From contig CAIRJF010000035.1 of the NCBI GenBank assembly GCA_903878805.1, positions 62,001 through 126,000 on the forward strand: a DNA stretch of 64,000 bases. The letters run 5' to 3'. This DNA is from an uncultured Verrucomicrobia subdivision 3 bacterium. Lineage in GTDB: Bacteria > Verrucomicrobiota > Verrucomicrobiia > Limisphaerales > UBA11358. The notes under the pieces are model-generated. The model searched no databases and was not told the DNA's origin. It saw only the letters and a list, made by a program, of their open reading frames with translations. The translations under genes and the position numbers were made by a program. Shown here in pieces: positions 1-8,402 of the stretch. Position 1 is the stretch's first letter. The number at the start of each line of letters is the position of its first letter.

Positions 1-20
1 TATTTTTGCGTTGGTTAAAT

Positions 21-494
21 TTATTTACGCGGCATCGCGGCCTTGCCGGTGCGGGTGAGTTCAATCACGCCGAACGAATTCATCAGGTTGATGAATTTTT
101 CCACCTTGCTATCGTTGCCGGTGATTTCGATGGTGAGCGACTTCGGCTGCACATCCACGATCTTCGCGCGGAAAATATCGGTGATCTGCATCACTTCGGC
201 GCGCGATTTGGAATCCACGCCGACTTTCACGAGCACCAGTTCGCGGTCCACAAATTCGCCCTCGCCAAAATTCTGCACCTTGAGCACGTTCGGCAATTTA
301 TTGAGCTGCTTGACGATTTGCTCCAGCGTCGCCTCATCGCCCGTCGTGACGATGGTCATGCGGGAAAATTTCGGGTCGTGCGTCGGGCCGACATTGAGCG
401 TGTCAATGTTGTAGCCGCGGCCGCTGAACAGTCCGGCCACGCGCGTGAGCACGCCGAACTTGTTTTCCACTAAAACTGAAATCGTATGTCGCAT
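21..494 (-). CDS. ilvH: acetolactate synthase small (regulatory) subunit
   Basis: The 157-residue product is the regulatory subunit of acetohydroxyacid synthase, which binds the large subunit in the cytoplasm and mediates valine feedback inhibition in branched-chain amino acid synthesis. The N-terminal ACT domain (residues 1-75) starts RHTISVLVENKFGVLTRVAG and carries the family motif FSGRGYNIDTLNVG. The C-terminal half is the small-subunit C domain. Length is normal for the family (about 160). The ATG start is at 494. The large-subunit gene is not in the window and probably lies beyond its left edge, downstream on the same strand or elsewhere. Confidence 0.95.
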   Translation of the reverse strand: MRHTISVLVENKFGVLTRVAGLFSGRGYNIDTLNVGPTHDPKFSRMTIVTTGDEATLEQIVKQLNKLPNVLKVQNFGEGEFVDRELVLVKVGVDSKSRAEVMQITDIFRAKIVDVQPKSLTIEITGNDSKVEKFINLMNSFGVIELTRTGKAAMPRK

Positions 495-679
495 AAAACC
501 CGTCGGGGACGGACGAAAATCCTAGCAACCGCACGTTCGCCGGTCAAACCGCAAATCATTTTAGTCACGACCGATTCCCGCACCGGTGGTGGCATCAAAT
601 AAAATCTTTAGGCTTTCACGCCGCCGGAAAATCATGAACATTTCCAGCCCTTATCTGTCATATTTTGGCCGGACAACAA

Positions 680-2452
680 ATGCAGTTAAAAATTAAAATT
701 TTATTTTTGCTAGTCGCCAGCGCACTATTCAGCGGTGCGGCGTTCGCGGCCTCGTTCACCGCGTCGCTTGACCGCGACAGCATCGCGGTTGGAGAAAGCG
801 TGACGCTCTCACTTGCGTTTGAGGGCGCGCAGCCGCGCACGATTCCGATGCCGAGCGTGCCGGGATTACAGATTACGCAAGCTGGCACATCACAGTTCGT
901 CAACGTGGTCAACGGCGCGATGACTGCGACCGTCACCGTCACTTTCAATGTGACCGCGACGCAGGCAGGCGAGTTCACCATTCCCGCGCTAACGGCGGAC
1001 GTGAGCGGTCAATCGCTCACCAGTTCGCCACTGAAATTGTCCGTGGCCGCCGCTGCTGCGCCGACGGCTGACGCGGTGAATTCCGGCAACGAAATCGCGT
1101 TCATGAAATTAATTTTTCCAAAACCGAGAATTTACGTTGGCGAAACAGCGGTGGCACGGCTCGAACTTTATTTGCGCGAAGACGTGCAGAACCTCGCGAA
1201 CTTTCAACTGACCAGTTCGCCCACGGAGGGTTTTAGCGCGGGCAAGCTGGTGGAATTGCAAAACCAACGTCGTCGCGTGCAGGTCGGCAACCGCGCCTAC
1301 ACCGTGATTCCGCTGGCGGTTCCGCTCACGGCGGTGCGCGCTGGCGACGTCGAACTGGGGCCGTTCACCGCCAACGCCGTCGTCGTTTTGCCCTCGGAAA
1401 ATCAGGGCGGAAATCCGTTTTTCCGGATGTTCAATCAGGGCGAACAGCGGCAGGTCACACTCGCCACGGAAAAAGTGGTCGTGCCTTCATTGCCCTTGCC
1501 AACCGCCGACCAACCCGCAAATTTTTCCGGCGCGGTAGGTGATTTCTCCATGACCGCGACCGCCGGGCCGACCACGCTTACCGTCGGCGACCCCATCACC
1601 ATGCGCGTGCAAATCGCCGGTCGCGGCGCGCTTGACGCGATCACGCTGCCGGTGCAGGACTCATGGCAAAATTTCAAAACGTATCCGCCCACCGCCAAGC
1701 TGGAGACCAGCGACCAGTTCGGTTTCCAAGGAACGAAAACCTTTGAGGAGATCGTCTCGCCGCTGAATTCTGACGTGCACGAGTTGCCGGCGTTTTCGTT
1801 TTCATTCTTCAATCCGGACGATGGAAAGTTTCACACGCTGACGCAGCCCGCGCTGCCGCTCACCATCAAAGCCGCTGGCGCGACGCCGCTGCCGACGCTG
1901 GCTGCGACCAAAACTTCTGCGCCTGAAAATCAACCGCCGCAGGACATTTTGCCTATCAAAGAAAATCTCGGCGCGCTTGAAAAATCCGCCACGCCATTGA
2001 TTGCCTCGCCGAACTTTTTAGCGCTGCAAAGTTTGCCGGTGTTGGCGCTGCTGACCGCAATCGTCTGGCGGAAACGCGCAGATAATCTGGCGAATAATCC
2101 GCGCCTGCGCCGTCAACGTGCTGTGGCACAGGTCGTCGCCATGGGTTTGAACGATCTAAAAAAATTCGCTGCCGAAAACAAGCCCGACGAATTTTTTGCC
2201 ACGCTATTTCGTTTGTTACAGGAGCAACTTGGCGAGCGTCTGGATTGTCCGGCCACCGCCATCACGGAAGCGATTGTCCCCGACCACGCGCTTTTGCGCA
2301 CGGCGCCGTTGGCGTTGCGCACGGCGCTGCACGAGCAATTTCAATTGTGTAATCAAGCCCGCTACGCGCCGGTGCGCGGCAGCAGCGAATTGAATTCCGT
2401 CGCGACACAGTTTGAGAAATTGCTCGGTGAACTCCAGAACTTGAAGTCATGA
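680..2452 (+). CDS. batD: BatD-like protein, first gene of Bat/aerotolerance operon
   Basis: The 590-residue protein has a signal peptide (MQLKIKILFLLVASALFSGAAFA), a large periplasmic region of beta-sandwich repeats typical of BatD (VGESVTLSLAFEG at residues 25-40, VGDPITMRVQIAGRG near 305), one C-terminal membrane segment (LQSLPVLALLTAIVW) and a cytoplasmic tail of about 120 residues. The frame is open from a TTG at 665, but ATG 680 gives a clean signal peptide. The stop overlaps the next ATG (ATGA), so the genes are probably translationally coupled. BatD proteins are thought to work with the VWA proteins BatA/BatB at the inner membrane; the exact role is not established. Confidence 0.88.
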   Translation: MQLKIKILFLLVASALFSGAAFAASFTASLDRDSIAVGESVTLSLAFEGAQPRTIPMPSVPGLQITQAGTSQFVNVVNGAMTATVTVTFNVTATQAGEFTIPALTADVSGQSLTSSPLKLSVAAAAAPTADAVNSGNEIAFMKLIFPKPRIYVGETAVARLELYLREDVQNLANFQLTSSPTEGFSAGKLVELQNQRRRVQVGNRAYTVIPLAVPLTAVRAGDVELGPFTANAVVVLPSENQGGNPFFRMFNQGEQRQVTLATEKVVVPSLPLPTADQPANFSGAVGDFSMTATAGPTTLTVGDPITMRVQIAGRGALDAITLPVQDSWQNFKTYPPTAKLETSDQFGFQGTKTFEEIVSPLNSDVHELPAFSFSFFNPDDGKFHTLTQPALPLTIKAAGATPLPTLAATKTSAPENQPPQDILPIKENLGALEKSATPLIASPNFLALQSLPVLALLTAIVWRKRADNLANNPRLRRQRAVAQVVAMGLNDLKKFAAENKPDEFFATLFRLLQEQLGERLDCPATAITEAIVPDHALLRTAPLALRTALHEQFQLCNQARYAPVRGSSELNSVATQFEKLLGELQNLKS

Positions 2453-3189
2453 AAATCTGGCTCTCCATTTTGATCACGCTGGTCTGCGCCGGAAAAATTC
2501 TGGCGGCGGACGTCGCTGCGGATTTCTCGGCGGCGAACAAACTTTACGCCGAAGGAAAATTTTCCGACGCCGCGAACGCTTACGAAAAAATCATCCAGTC
2601 CGGCGCGCAATCGCCGGCGCTCTGGTTCAATGCGGGCAGCGCGGAATTCAAAGCCGGACATCTCGGCAAAGCCATTGCCGCGTATCGACAGGCCGAATTA
2701 CTTGCGCCGCGCGATGCAGAACTGCGCGCAAATCTGGCGTTTGTCCGTAACCAAGTCCAAGGCGCGACGGTTCGTGAAAGCAGTTGGCAGAATTGGGTCG
2801 GCTCGCTCACGCTCAACGAAGGCACCGTGCTGACCGCGGCGCTATTTTGGCTTACGCTGGGAATTTTTACGGCTCGGCAGCTTCGTCCGGCGCTGGTGCC
2901 GAAGTTGCAAGGCGTCACGCGGATTTTAGTCGTGCTGACCATTTTTTCTGCGACCGTGCTGGGCTTGCAGGCGGCGAATCATTTTTCCAATGGCACCGCC
3001 GTGGTGACGGTGGCCGAGGCGACCGCGCGCAGCGGTCCGTTTGACGAAGCGCAGAGTGCGTTCACCGCGCGCGACGGCTCGGAACTGTCTGTCTTGGATC
3101 AACGCGACGGCTGGGTGCAGGTCGCCAACAACGCTGGGAAAAGCGGCTGGCTGTCCACGAAACTGGTTTCCGTTTTGCCGGGCGCGTGA
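2449..3189 (+). CDS. BatE-like TPR and SH3 domain membrane protein
   Basis: The 246-residue protein has a signal peptide or anchor (MKIWLSILITLVCAGKILAA), two to three TPR units at residues 25-105 (AANKLYAEGKFSDAANAYEK, LWFNAGSAEFKAGHLGKAIA), two membrane helices around 125-175 and a C-terminal bacterial SH3 domain (ATARSGPFDEA...GWVQVANNAGKSGWL). This TPR-TM-TM-SH3 order is that of BatE in Bacteroidetes-type Bat operons. Its ATG overlaps the batD stop. It probably sits in the inner membrane with its SH3 domain in the periplasm. The family assignment is firm, the function is inferred from the operon. Confidence 0.82.
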   Translation: MKIWLSILITLVCAGKILAADVAADFSAANKLYAEGKFSDAANAYEKIIQSGAQSPALWFNAGSAEFKAGHLGKAIAAYRQAELLAPRDAELRANLAFVRNQVQGATVRESSWQNWVGSLTLNEGTVLTAALFWLTLGIFTARQLRPALVPKLQGVTRILVVLTIFSATVLGLQAANHFSNGTAVVTVAEATARSGPFDEAQSAFTARDGSELSVLDQRDGWVQVANNAGKSGWLSTKLVSVLPGA

Positions 3190-3252
3190 GCAAAAAATTG
3201 TTGAACAAATTCAGGAGTCGGTCTGTCCATCGAACAAATCATTTTCAAAAAT

Positions 3253-4242
3253 ATGAGCACAGGAATCAACGCCATCAACGAAGCGGTCAAGGAAGCGAGT
3301 GCGTTCACGCATCCGCTGTTTAACGAACTCGGCAAGGTCATCGTCGGCCAGCAATATCTCACCGAACGGCTCGTCATCGGGCTGCTGGCCAACGGCCACG
3401 TTCTGCTTGAAGGTGTGCCCGGTCTGGCCAAGACGCTCGCCGTGAAATCCATGGCGAACTGCATCAGCGTGAAATTCTCGCGCCTGCAATTCACGCCGGA
3501 CATGCTGCCCGCCGACGTCATCGGCACGCAGATTTACAATCCGCAGTCCGGCGGCTTCACCACGCGCAAAGGCCCGGTCTTCGCGAATCTTGTGCTCGCC
3601 GACGAAATAAACCGCGCGCCGGCAAAAGTTCAAAGCGCGTTGCTCGAAGCGATGCAGGAAAAGCAGGTCACGATTGGCGAAAATACTTTCAAGCTCGAAG
3701 AACCGTTTCTGGTTTTGGCGACACAAAATCCCATCGAGCAGGAAGGCACGTATCCATTGCCCGAAGCGCAGGTTGACCGCTTCATGCTCAAGCTCAAGAT
3801 CGGTTATCCGACGCGCGCGGATGAGCGGCAGATTCTCGAAACGATGGCGAAAACTTCCGGCCAGCCGACTTGCAATGCCGTCGTCACGCCGGCGCAAATT
3901 TTGAAGGCGCGCGAAATCATCAACGACATTTACGTGGACGACAAGGTGAAGGATTACATCGTGGACCTCGTCTGCGCCACGCGCGACCCGGACCATTACA
4001 AGATCGCGGTGAAGGATTTCATCCAGCTCGGCGCGTCGCCGCGCGCGACCATCGCGCTCACGCTGGCGGCCAAGGCCTACGCCTTCCTGAAAGGCCGCGG
4101 CTACGTGACGCCGCAGGACGTGAAGAGCATCGGCATGGACGTGCTGCGCCACCGCGTGGCCATCACTTACGAAGCCGAGGCCGAGGAAAAAACCAGCGAA
4201 ACGGTCATCCAGAAAATCTTTGATGAACTGCCTGTGCCGTGA
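3253..4242 (+). CDS. moxR: MoxR-family AAA+ ATPase
   Basis: The 329-residue cytoplasmic AAA+ ATPase has Walker A GVPGLAKT (residues about 56-63), Walker B VLADEINRAP, sensor region LATQNPIEQEGTYPLPEAQ and the C-terminal lid domain of MoxR proteins. MoxR ATPases are chaperone-like and usually act with VWA-domain proteins encoded beside them, as here (BatA/BatB-like genes downstream). The start ATG at 3253 lies 63 bases after the BatE-like stop. The usual next gene, DUF58, is separated from moxR by about 1.7 kb of foreign-looking sequence. Confidence 0.95.
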   Translation: MSTGINAINEAVKEASAFTHPLFNELGKVIVGQQYLTERLVIGLLANGHVLLEGVPGLAKTLAVKSMANCISVKFSRLQFTPDMLPADVIGTQIYNPQSGGFTTRKGPVFANLVLADEINRAPAKVQSALLEAMQEKQVTIGENTFKLEEPFLVLATQNPIEQEGTYPLPEAQVDRFMLKLKIGYPTRADERQILETMAKTSGQPTCNAVVTPAQILKAREIINDIYVDDKVKDYIVDLVCATRDPDHYKIAVKDFIQLGASPRATIALTLAAKAYAFLKGRGYVTPQDVKSIGMDVLRHRVAITYEAEAEEKTSETVIQKIFDELPVP

Positions 4243-4286
4243 GGAAACGCTTGAGTCAACCAATACGTAAGCGATAATTAAGCGAA

Positions 4287-4619
4287 GTGAAAAATTTCAC
4301 CACAGAAATCAAACATGGCGATTCTCACAAACGTATGAACACATTTAGAATTGGCTACAAAAGTTTTTATCGTGAAACCAGTGACCATCACTCCGATTAC
4401 ATTGAGGCAGATAACAGAATCGCCGCACTGAAAGTTTTTGCCAAAGAACACAAAATACCAAAGGCAAGCCGCCAGCAACCTGACAAATGGAAGTGGTGGG
4501 ATGGCGAATGGCTTTATGAATTTCGGGTTGTTGAACCTGTAAAAATAATTCCGTGTCCGCATTGCAGCGGAAAAGGAGAGATTACGGCTTTTGAGAATGA
4601 ACCCAGCGCCAAAAAATAA
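4287..4619 (+). CDS. small hypothetical protein with C-terminal CxxC
   Basis: This protein of 110 residues from GTG 4287, or 94 from ATG 4335, is not recognised. It is rich in aromatic and charged residues (KWKWWDGEWLYEFRVVEP) and has one CPHCSGKG motif near the C-terminus, which resembles half of a DnaJ-type zinc knuckle. No membrane segment is seen. It overlaps the next gene by about 25 bases, which suggests co-expression. Base composition is visibly AT-richer than the flanking moxR and DUF58 genes, consistent with acquisition. The start is uncertain because no clear ribosome binding site precedes either candidate. Confidence 0.6.
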   Translation: MKNFTTEIKHGDSHKRMNTFRIGYKSFYRETSDHHSDYIEADNRIAALKVFAKEHKIPKASRQQPDKWKWWDGEWLYEFRVVEPVKIIPCPHCSGKGEITAFENEPSAKK

Positions 4620-5793
4620 ATTAGGGACTTTTCCTGAACGCTTGGTGCATCTGATTTCTGAATCAGATTTCATCCGCTTTCAGCACGTTCTGAATGAGCC
4701 AAACATTTTCAAAATTGTTGGCAGGTCGCATTACGAGAGGTGGCATTCTTGTTTTTGGGGTTGGTTGCTTGATCCGAACGGAACGCATTTGCTTTCAGAC
4801 CACGCACTGATTCGTCTTTTGCTCCTTCTCGCCGACGAGCGAATGCTGAAGCCAGCCAGTCAACCTCGTTTCAAACTTCTTCAGACTCTTCCGACTATTG
4901 AGTTCAGAGATGTTCAAGTCACGCCGAACGAGTTTATTTCAAATGAGAGGAGTGTGGATGGAGTTGGACGCTTTGATATTTTCCTTACTGCAAGTTACAA
5001 AGACGGCTTGGGCAGGTCAGGACGGCTAAACGTAATCTTTGAATTCAAAATTGACAGCAAGCCCACCAAGCAGCAATCGAAGAAATATGCAGATTGGATT
5101 TTCTCCGCTCACCCAAAAGACGATAACTTGCTTGTTTATGTTAATCCGGTGTTGGGTGCGAGTTCAGAAGAGACTGTCGGCGACAAGCGATGGCATTGCT
5201 TAGACTACCAATTACTGAACGACAGAGTTCTTGCCCCGCTTTTGGAGCACCCGGCCTTGAATGACAAGGTGAAACCCTTCATCATTCAATACATCAAGAA
5301 TCTAAAAATCCGACAGAAAGGAGTCAAAATGGCTATCACCGACGAAGAAAAGAAAATGGCATTGGCGCTATATGAAAAATACAGCGACGTATTTGACTCA
5401 ATTTACGATGCACTGAAGGCGACGAACGCAATCAGCCACAGCACTTCAGAGACAGCTCCGCCTCGCGGTCGGGCAAAGGGCCGACTTGCAGTAAAGGTTG
5501 ACGGGAAAGTTTTCGCCGGAGAGATGGTCAAAGACCTTTTTGAAAAAGTTCTGCGTCACCTTGTTGATTCAGGTGGCATTCGCAAGTTGCCCTTGCCTTG
5601 GGGGACGACCAATCAAAGATACATTGTCTCAAACGAAAAAAATCCAACGCATCCCAATCGGCGTCCATTCTTCTACCCAGTCAAATACCGACAATATTCC
5701 ATTGAAAGCCATTATGACCGAAAGCGAGCGTTGCAAGTTCTCGACGAGTTGTGTCAAAAGCTTGAATTGAAATTTGAAGTCATTGAGGTCTGA
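4597..5793 (+). CDS. PD-(D/E)XK nuclease superfamily protein
   Basis: The 398-residue protein begins with a region (HYERWHSCFWGWLLDPNGTH, residues 46-66) like the PDDEXK_4 group of uncharacterised nucleases. The putative active site is D127 (GRFDIF) followed by E149-F-K151 (IFEFKID), with a glutamine-rich helix after it (TKQQSKKYADW), as in this fold. The C-terminal 110 residues form a separate basic domain (AKGRLAVKVDGKVFAGE...RYIVSNEKNPTHP) that may bind DNA. TTG 4591 is an alternative start. The gene overlaps the preceding small one, lies inside the Bat operon and is AT-richer than its neighbours. A defence or mobile-element role is plausible but unproven. Confidence 0.72.
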   Translation: MNPAPKNKLGTFPERLVHLISESDFIRFQHVLNEPNIFKIVGRSHYERWHSCFWGWLLDPNGTHLLSDHALIRLLLLLADERMLKPASQPRFKLLQTLPTIEFRDVQVTPNEFISNERSVDGVGRFDIFLTASYKDGLGRSGRLNVIFEFKIDSKPTKQQSKKYADWIFSAHPKDDNLLVYVNPVLGASSEETVGDKRWHCLDYQLLNDRVLAPLLEHPALNDKVKPFIIQYIKNLKIRQKGVKMAITDEEKKMALALYEKYSDVFDSIYDALKATNAISHSTSETAPPRGRAKGRLAVKVDGKVFAGEMVKDLFEKVLRHLVDSGGIRKLPLPWGTTNQRYIVSNEKNPTHPNRRPFFYPVKYRQYSIESHYDRKRALQVLDELCQKLELKFEVIEV

Positions 5794-5953
5794 CGGATCA
5801 ATTCGTTGGAATCAAATCGTTGAGCTTAATTCGGAAAATTCCAAAGCCAAAGATTAAAAAAGTGAAAACTCCAAAGCCTTAACAGGGTTTCAGCCTACAT
5901 TTTAATTCCATCGAATTCGAGGGAATTAGAAGTTTAGCAATTTGCATTTTCCC

Positions 5954-6862
5954 ATGATTCCCCGCGAGATTCTCAAAAAAATCCGGCAGATCGAGCTGCG
6001 CACGAACCGCATCGTGACCGAAACGCTCGCGGGCCAATACCATTCCGTCTTCAAGGGCCAGGGCATGAACTTCGACGAGGTGCGCGAATACCAGCCCGGC
6101 GACGACGTGCGTGCGATTGACTGGAACGTCACCGCGCGCATGAATCATCCGTTCATCAAGAAGTTCGTCGAGGAACGCGAACTCACGCTCATGCTCGTCG
6201 TGGACGTGAGTGGCTCGGGCCTGTTCGGCTCGCGCGACCAGTCCAAGCGCGAACTCGCCGCCGAGATCGCCTCCGTGCTCGCCTTCTCCGCCATCCGCAA
6301 CAACGACAAAGTCGGCCTCATCCTCTTCAGCGACGAGGTGGAAAAATTCATCCCGCCACGCAAAGGCCGCAGCCACGTCCTACGCGTCATCCGCGAAGTT
6401 TTATTTTTTGAGCCGAAGCGGCGCGGGACGGATTTGAAGGTGGCGCTGGATTTTTTCATGCGCGTGCAGTCGCACAAGGCGGTGACCGTGGTGGTGTCGG
6501 ATTTTCTCACGGCTGATGGTGGCGGCGCGTTGCCGAAGGGATTGCAAACGTCGCTGCGCATGGCGAATCGCAAGCACGACGTCGTGGCGGTGCAAATCAC
6601 GGACAAGCACGAGTTGGAGTTGCCCGCACTCGGGCGCTTGATTTTGGAAGACGCCGAGACCGGCGAAGTTTTGGAAGTGAACACCGGTAGTGCCAGCAGC
6701 CGCGACGCGTTCGCGTTGCGCCAGCAAAAGCAAATCGGTGAACTGGCGAAACAATTCCGTTCCTCGGGCATCGATTCGATCCAGTTGCGCACGAACGAGG
6801 CCTACGGCGCGACGCTCGGCAAATTTTTTGAGACCCGTGAAAAGCGGAGGTTGCGCGGATGA
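5954..6862 (+). CDS. DUF58 domain protein of the Bat operon
   Basis: The 302-residue protein has the DUF58 signature FDEVREYQPGDDVRAIDWNVTARM (residues about 38-60, broken here by listing only its start and end) followed by a VWA-like fold with VVDVSGSGLFG. DUF58 proteins are regularly encoded between MoxR and VWA genes. ATG 5954 is preferred over an upstream in-frame TTG (5942) because family members start MxPxEIL. Its stop overlaps the next start (ATGATGA). The gene probably belonged directly after moxR before the 4.3-5.8 kb insertion. Confidence 0.92.
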   Translation: MIPREILKKIRQIELRTNRIVTETLAGQYHSVFKGQGMNFDEVREYQPGDDVRAIDWNVTARMNHPFIKKFVEERELTLMLVVDVSGSGLFGSRDQSKRELAAEIASVLAFSAIRNNDKVGLILFSDEVEKFIPPRKGRSHVLRVIREVLFFEPKRRGTDLKVALDFFMRVQSHKAVTVVVSDFLTADGGGALPKGLQTSLRMANRKHDVVAVQITDKHELELPALGRLILEDAETGEVLEVNTGSASSRDAFALRQQKQIGELAKQFRSSGIDSIQLRTNEAYGATLGKFFETREKRRLRG

Positions 6863-7407
6863 TGACGAATGCCACAGCGCAGTCTGGCACCGCGGCCGCC
6901 AACGACATCCGCGACATCAAGCCGCCCATCGAAATTCCCAATGATTGGGAATGGCTTTGGTGGGTGATTGCTGTGCTGACCATGGTTGCCTTCGCGATTT
7001 TGATCTGGCGCTGGTGGCAGAAGCGGCGCGCGCTGACCGTGTTTGTGCCGCCGGTTCCCGCGCACGTGCGCGCGAAACAAAAATTGGACGAGGCACTGGC
7101 GCTCATCGCGCAGCCGAAGCCATTCGTCATCGCGGTGTCCGATACAGCGCGGGCGTATCTGGAAGAGCGTTTCAATTTCCGCGCGCCGGAGCGGACCACG
7201 GAAGAATTTCTGCGCGAGTTGAGCGGCACGGATCTGCTGGCGAAACCGCAAAAGGAAAGTTTGGGGGGATTTTTGCAGAGCTGCGATTTGGTGAAGTTCG
7301 CCAAATATGAACCGGGCGAAAAGGAGTTGCGTGAATTGCACGGTGCAGCTTTGAACCTGGTTGAGGAGACCAAGCCGGCGGAAGTCCAAAATCCTGAAAC
7401 GAAATGA
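6859..7407 (+). CDS. DUF4381-like membrane protein of the Bat operon
   Basis: The 182-residue protein has a single N-terminal membrane helix (WEWLWWVIAVLTMVAFAILIW, residues 29-50) preceded by a short Pro-rich periplasmic segment (DIKPPIEIPNDW) and followed by a cytoplasmic helical domain (TARAYLEERFNF, TTEEFLRELSG). This is the DUF4381 layout seen between DUF58 and BatA genes. Starts and stops overlap with both neighbours, so it is part of one transcript. No catalytic motif is visible. The function is presumably structural within the BatABDE/MoxR complex. Confidence 0.8.
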   Translation: MMTNATAQSGTAAANDIRDIKPPIEIPNDWEWLWWVIAVLTMVAFAILIWRWWQKRRALTVFVPPVPAHVRAKQKLDEALALIAQPKPFVIAVSDTARAYLEERFNFRAPERTTEEFLRELSGTDLLAKPQKESLGGFLQSCDLVKFAKYEPGEKELRELHGAALNLVEETKPAEVQNPETK

Positions 7408-8402
7408 CGTTTGCGCATCCATGGCTGTTGTTGTTGCTCCTGCTGCTGCCGCTGGCGGCGTGGCTGAAGGGGCGGCGCGGTTCGTCACCGGCGTTTGTCT
7501 ATTCATCGGTGAAACTGGTAGCGGGACTCGCGGGTGCGCGGCGTTCGCGGGCGGGAAATCTTTTGGCGGCACTGCGTTGGTTGGCGCTTGCGCTGTTGAT
7601 TGTGGCGCTTGCGCAGCCGCGCTTGATGAAAAGCACGACCGAAGTGAAAGCCAGCGGCGTGGATATTGTCGTGGCGCTCGACATGTCGGGCAGCATGATT
7701 TCGGAAGATTTTGAAGTGCGCGGCGAACGCGTGAACCGCTTCAACATGGCGCGTTCGGTTTTGAAAAAATTTATCGACCAGCGCCCGAACGATCGCATCG
7801 GCTTGGTTTTGTTTGCGTCGCAGGCGTTCATCGGCACGCCGCTGACGTTGGATCACGATTTCTTGCAGGAAAATCTGGATCGGCTCGAGATCGGCGCGAT
7901 TGAGCAAAATTCCACGGCGATCGGCGACGGCCTCGGCACGGCCATCAACCGGTTACGCGACTTGAAGGCGAAAAGTAAAATCGTGATTCTCATGACGGAC
8001 GGACAAAATAATTCCGGTAAGCTGGATCCGTTGCTCGCAGCGGAAGCGGCGGCGGCGATGAAAGTGAAAGTTTATACGGTCGGCATCGGCGAACAAGGCA
8101 CCGCGCCGATGCCGGTGTTCATGAACGGTCAGAAAGTCGGCTACCAAAATGTGCCGGTGGATGTGGACGAAAACACGCTGCAAAAAATCGCGGCCAAAAC
8201 CGGCGGAAAATATTATCGCGCGGACAACGCGGAAAAGTTCCAGCAGATCTACGCGGAAATCGACAAACTTGAAAAGACGGACGCGACGGTCAAAAAATAT
8301 ACGCAGTTCGACGAACTATTTCCGTGGTTTGTGGCGGGCGGACTCGCGTTGCTGCTGCTGGAACTGGGATTGGGCCAGACCATTTTGCGGAGGTTGCCAT
8401 GA
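7404..8402 (+). CDS. batA: VWA domain membrane protein, BatA-like
   Basis: The 332-residue protein has two N-terminal membrane helices (residues 5-20 and 53-70), a von Willebrand A domain from about 88 to 280 with an intact MIDAS motif DMSGSM and later threonine/aspartate ligands (TPLTLDHD, LMTDGQNN), and a C-terminal helix (WFVAGGLALLLLELGLG). This is the BatA architecture. The MIDAS site should bind a divalent metal and a protein partner in the periplasm. Coding overlaps the neighbours by 4 bases on each side. Confidence 0.93.
   Translation: MTFAHPWLLLLLLLLPLAAWLKGRRGSSPAFVYSSVKLVAGLAGARRSRAGNLLAALRWLALALLIVALAQPRLMKSTTEVKASGVDIVVALDMSGSMISEDFEVRGERVNRFNMARSVLKKFIDQRPNDRIGLVLFASQAFIGTPLTLDHDFLQENLDRLEIGAIEQNSTAIGDGLGTAINRLRDLKAKSKIVILMTDGQNNSGKLDPLLAAEAAAAMKVKVYTVGIGEQGTAPMPVFMNGQKVGYQNVPVDVDENTLQKIAAKTGGKYYRADNAEKFQQIYAEIDKLEKTDATVKKYTQFDELFPWFVAGGLALLLLELGLGQTILRRLP

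Noticed and set aside
3211-4263. Minus-strand frame of 350 codons opposite moxR
   Set aside because: Shadow of moxR; the composition (His/Arg-rich) is typical of antisense reading.
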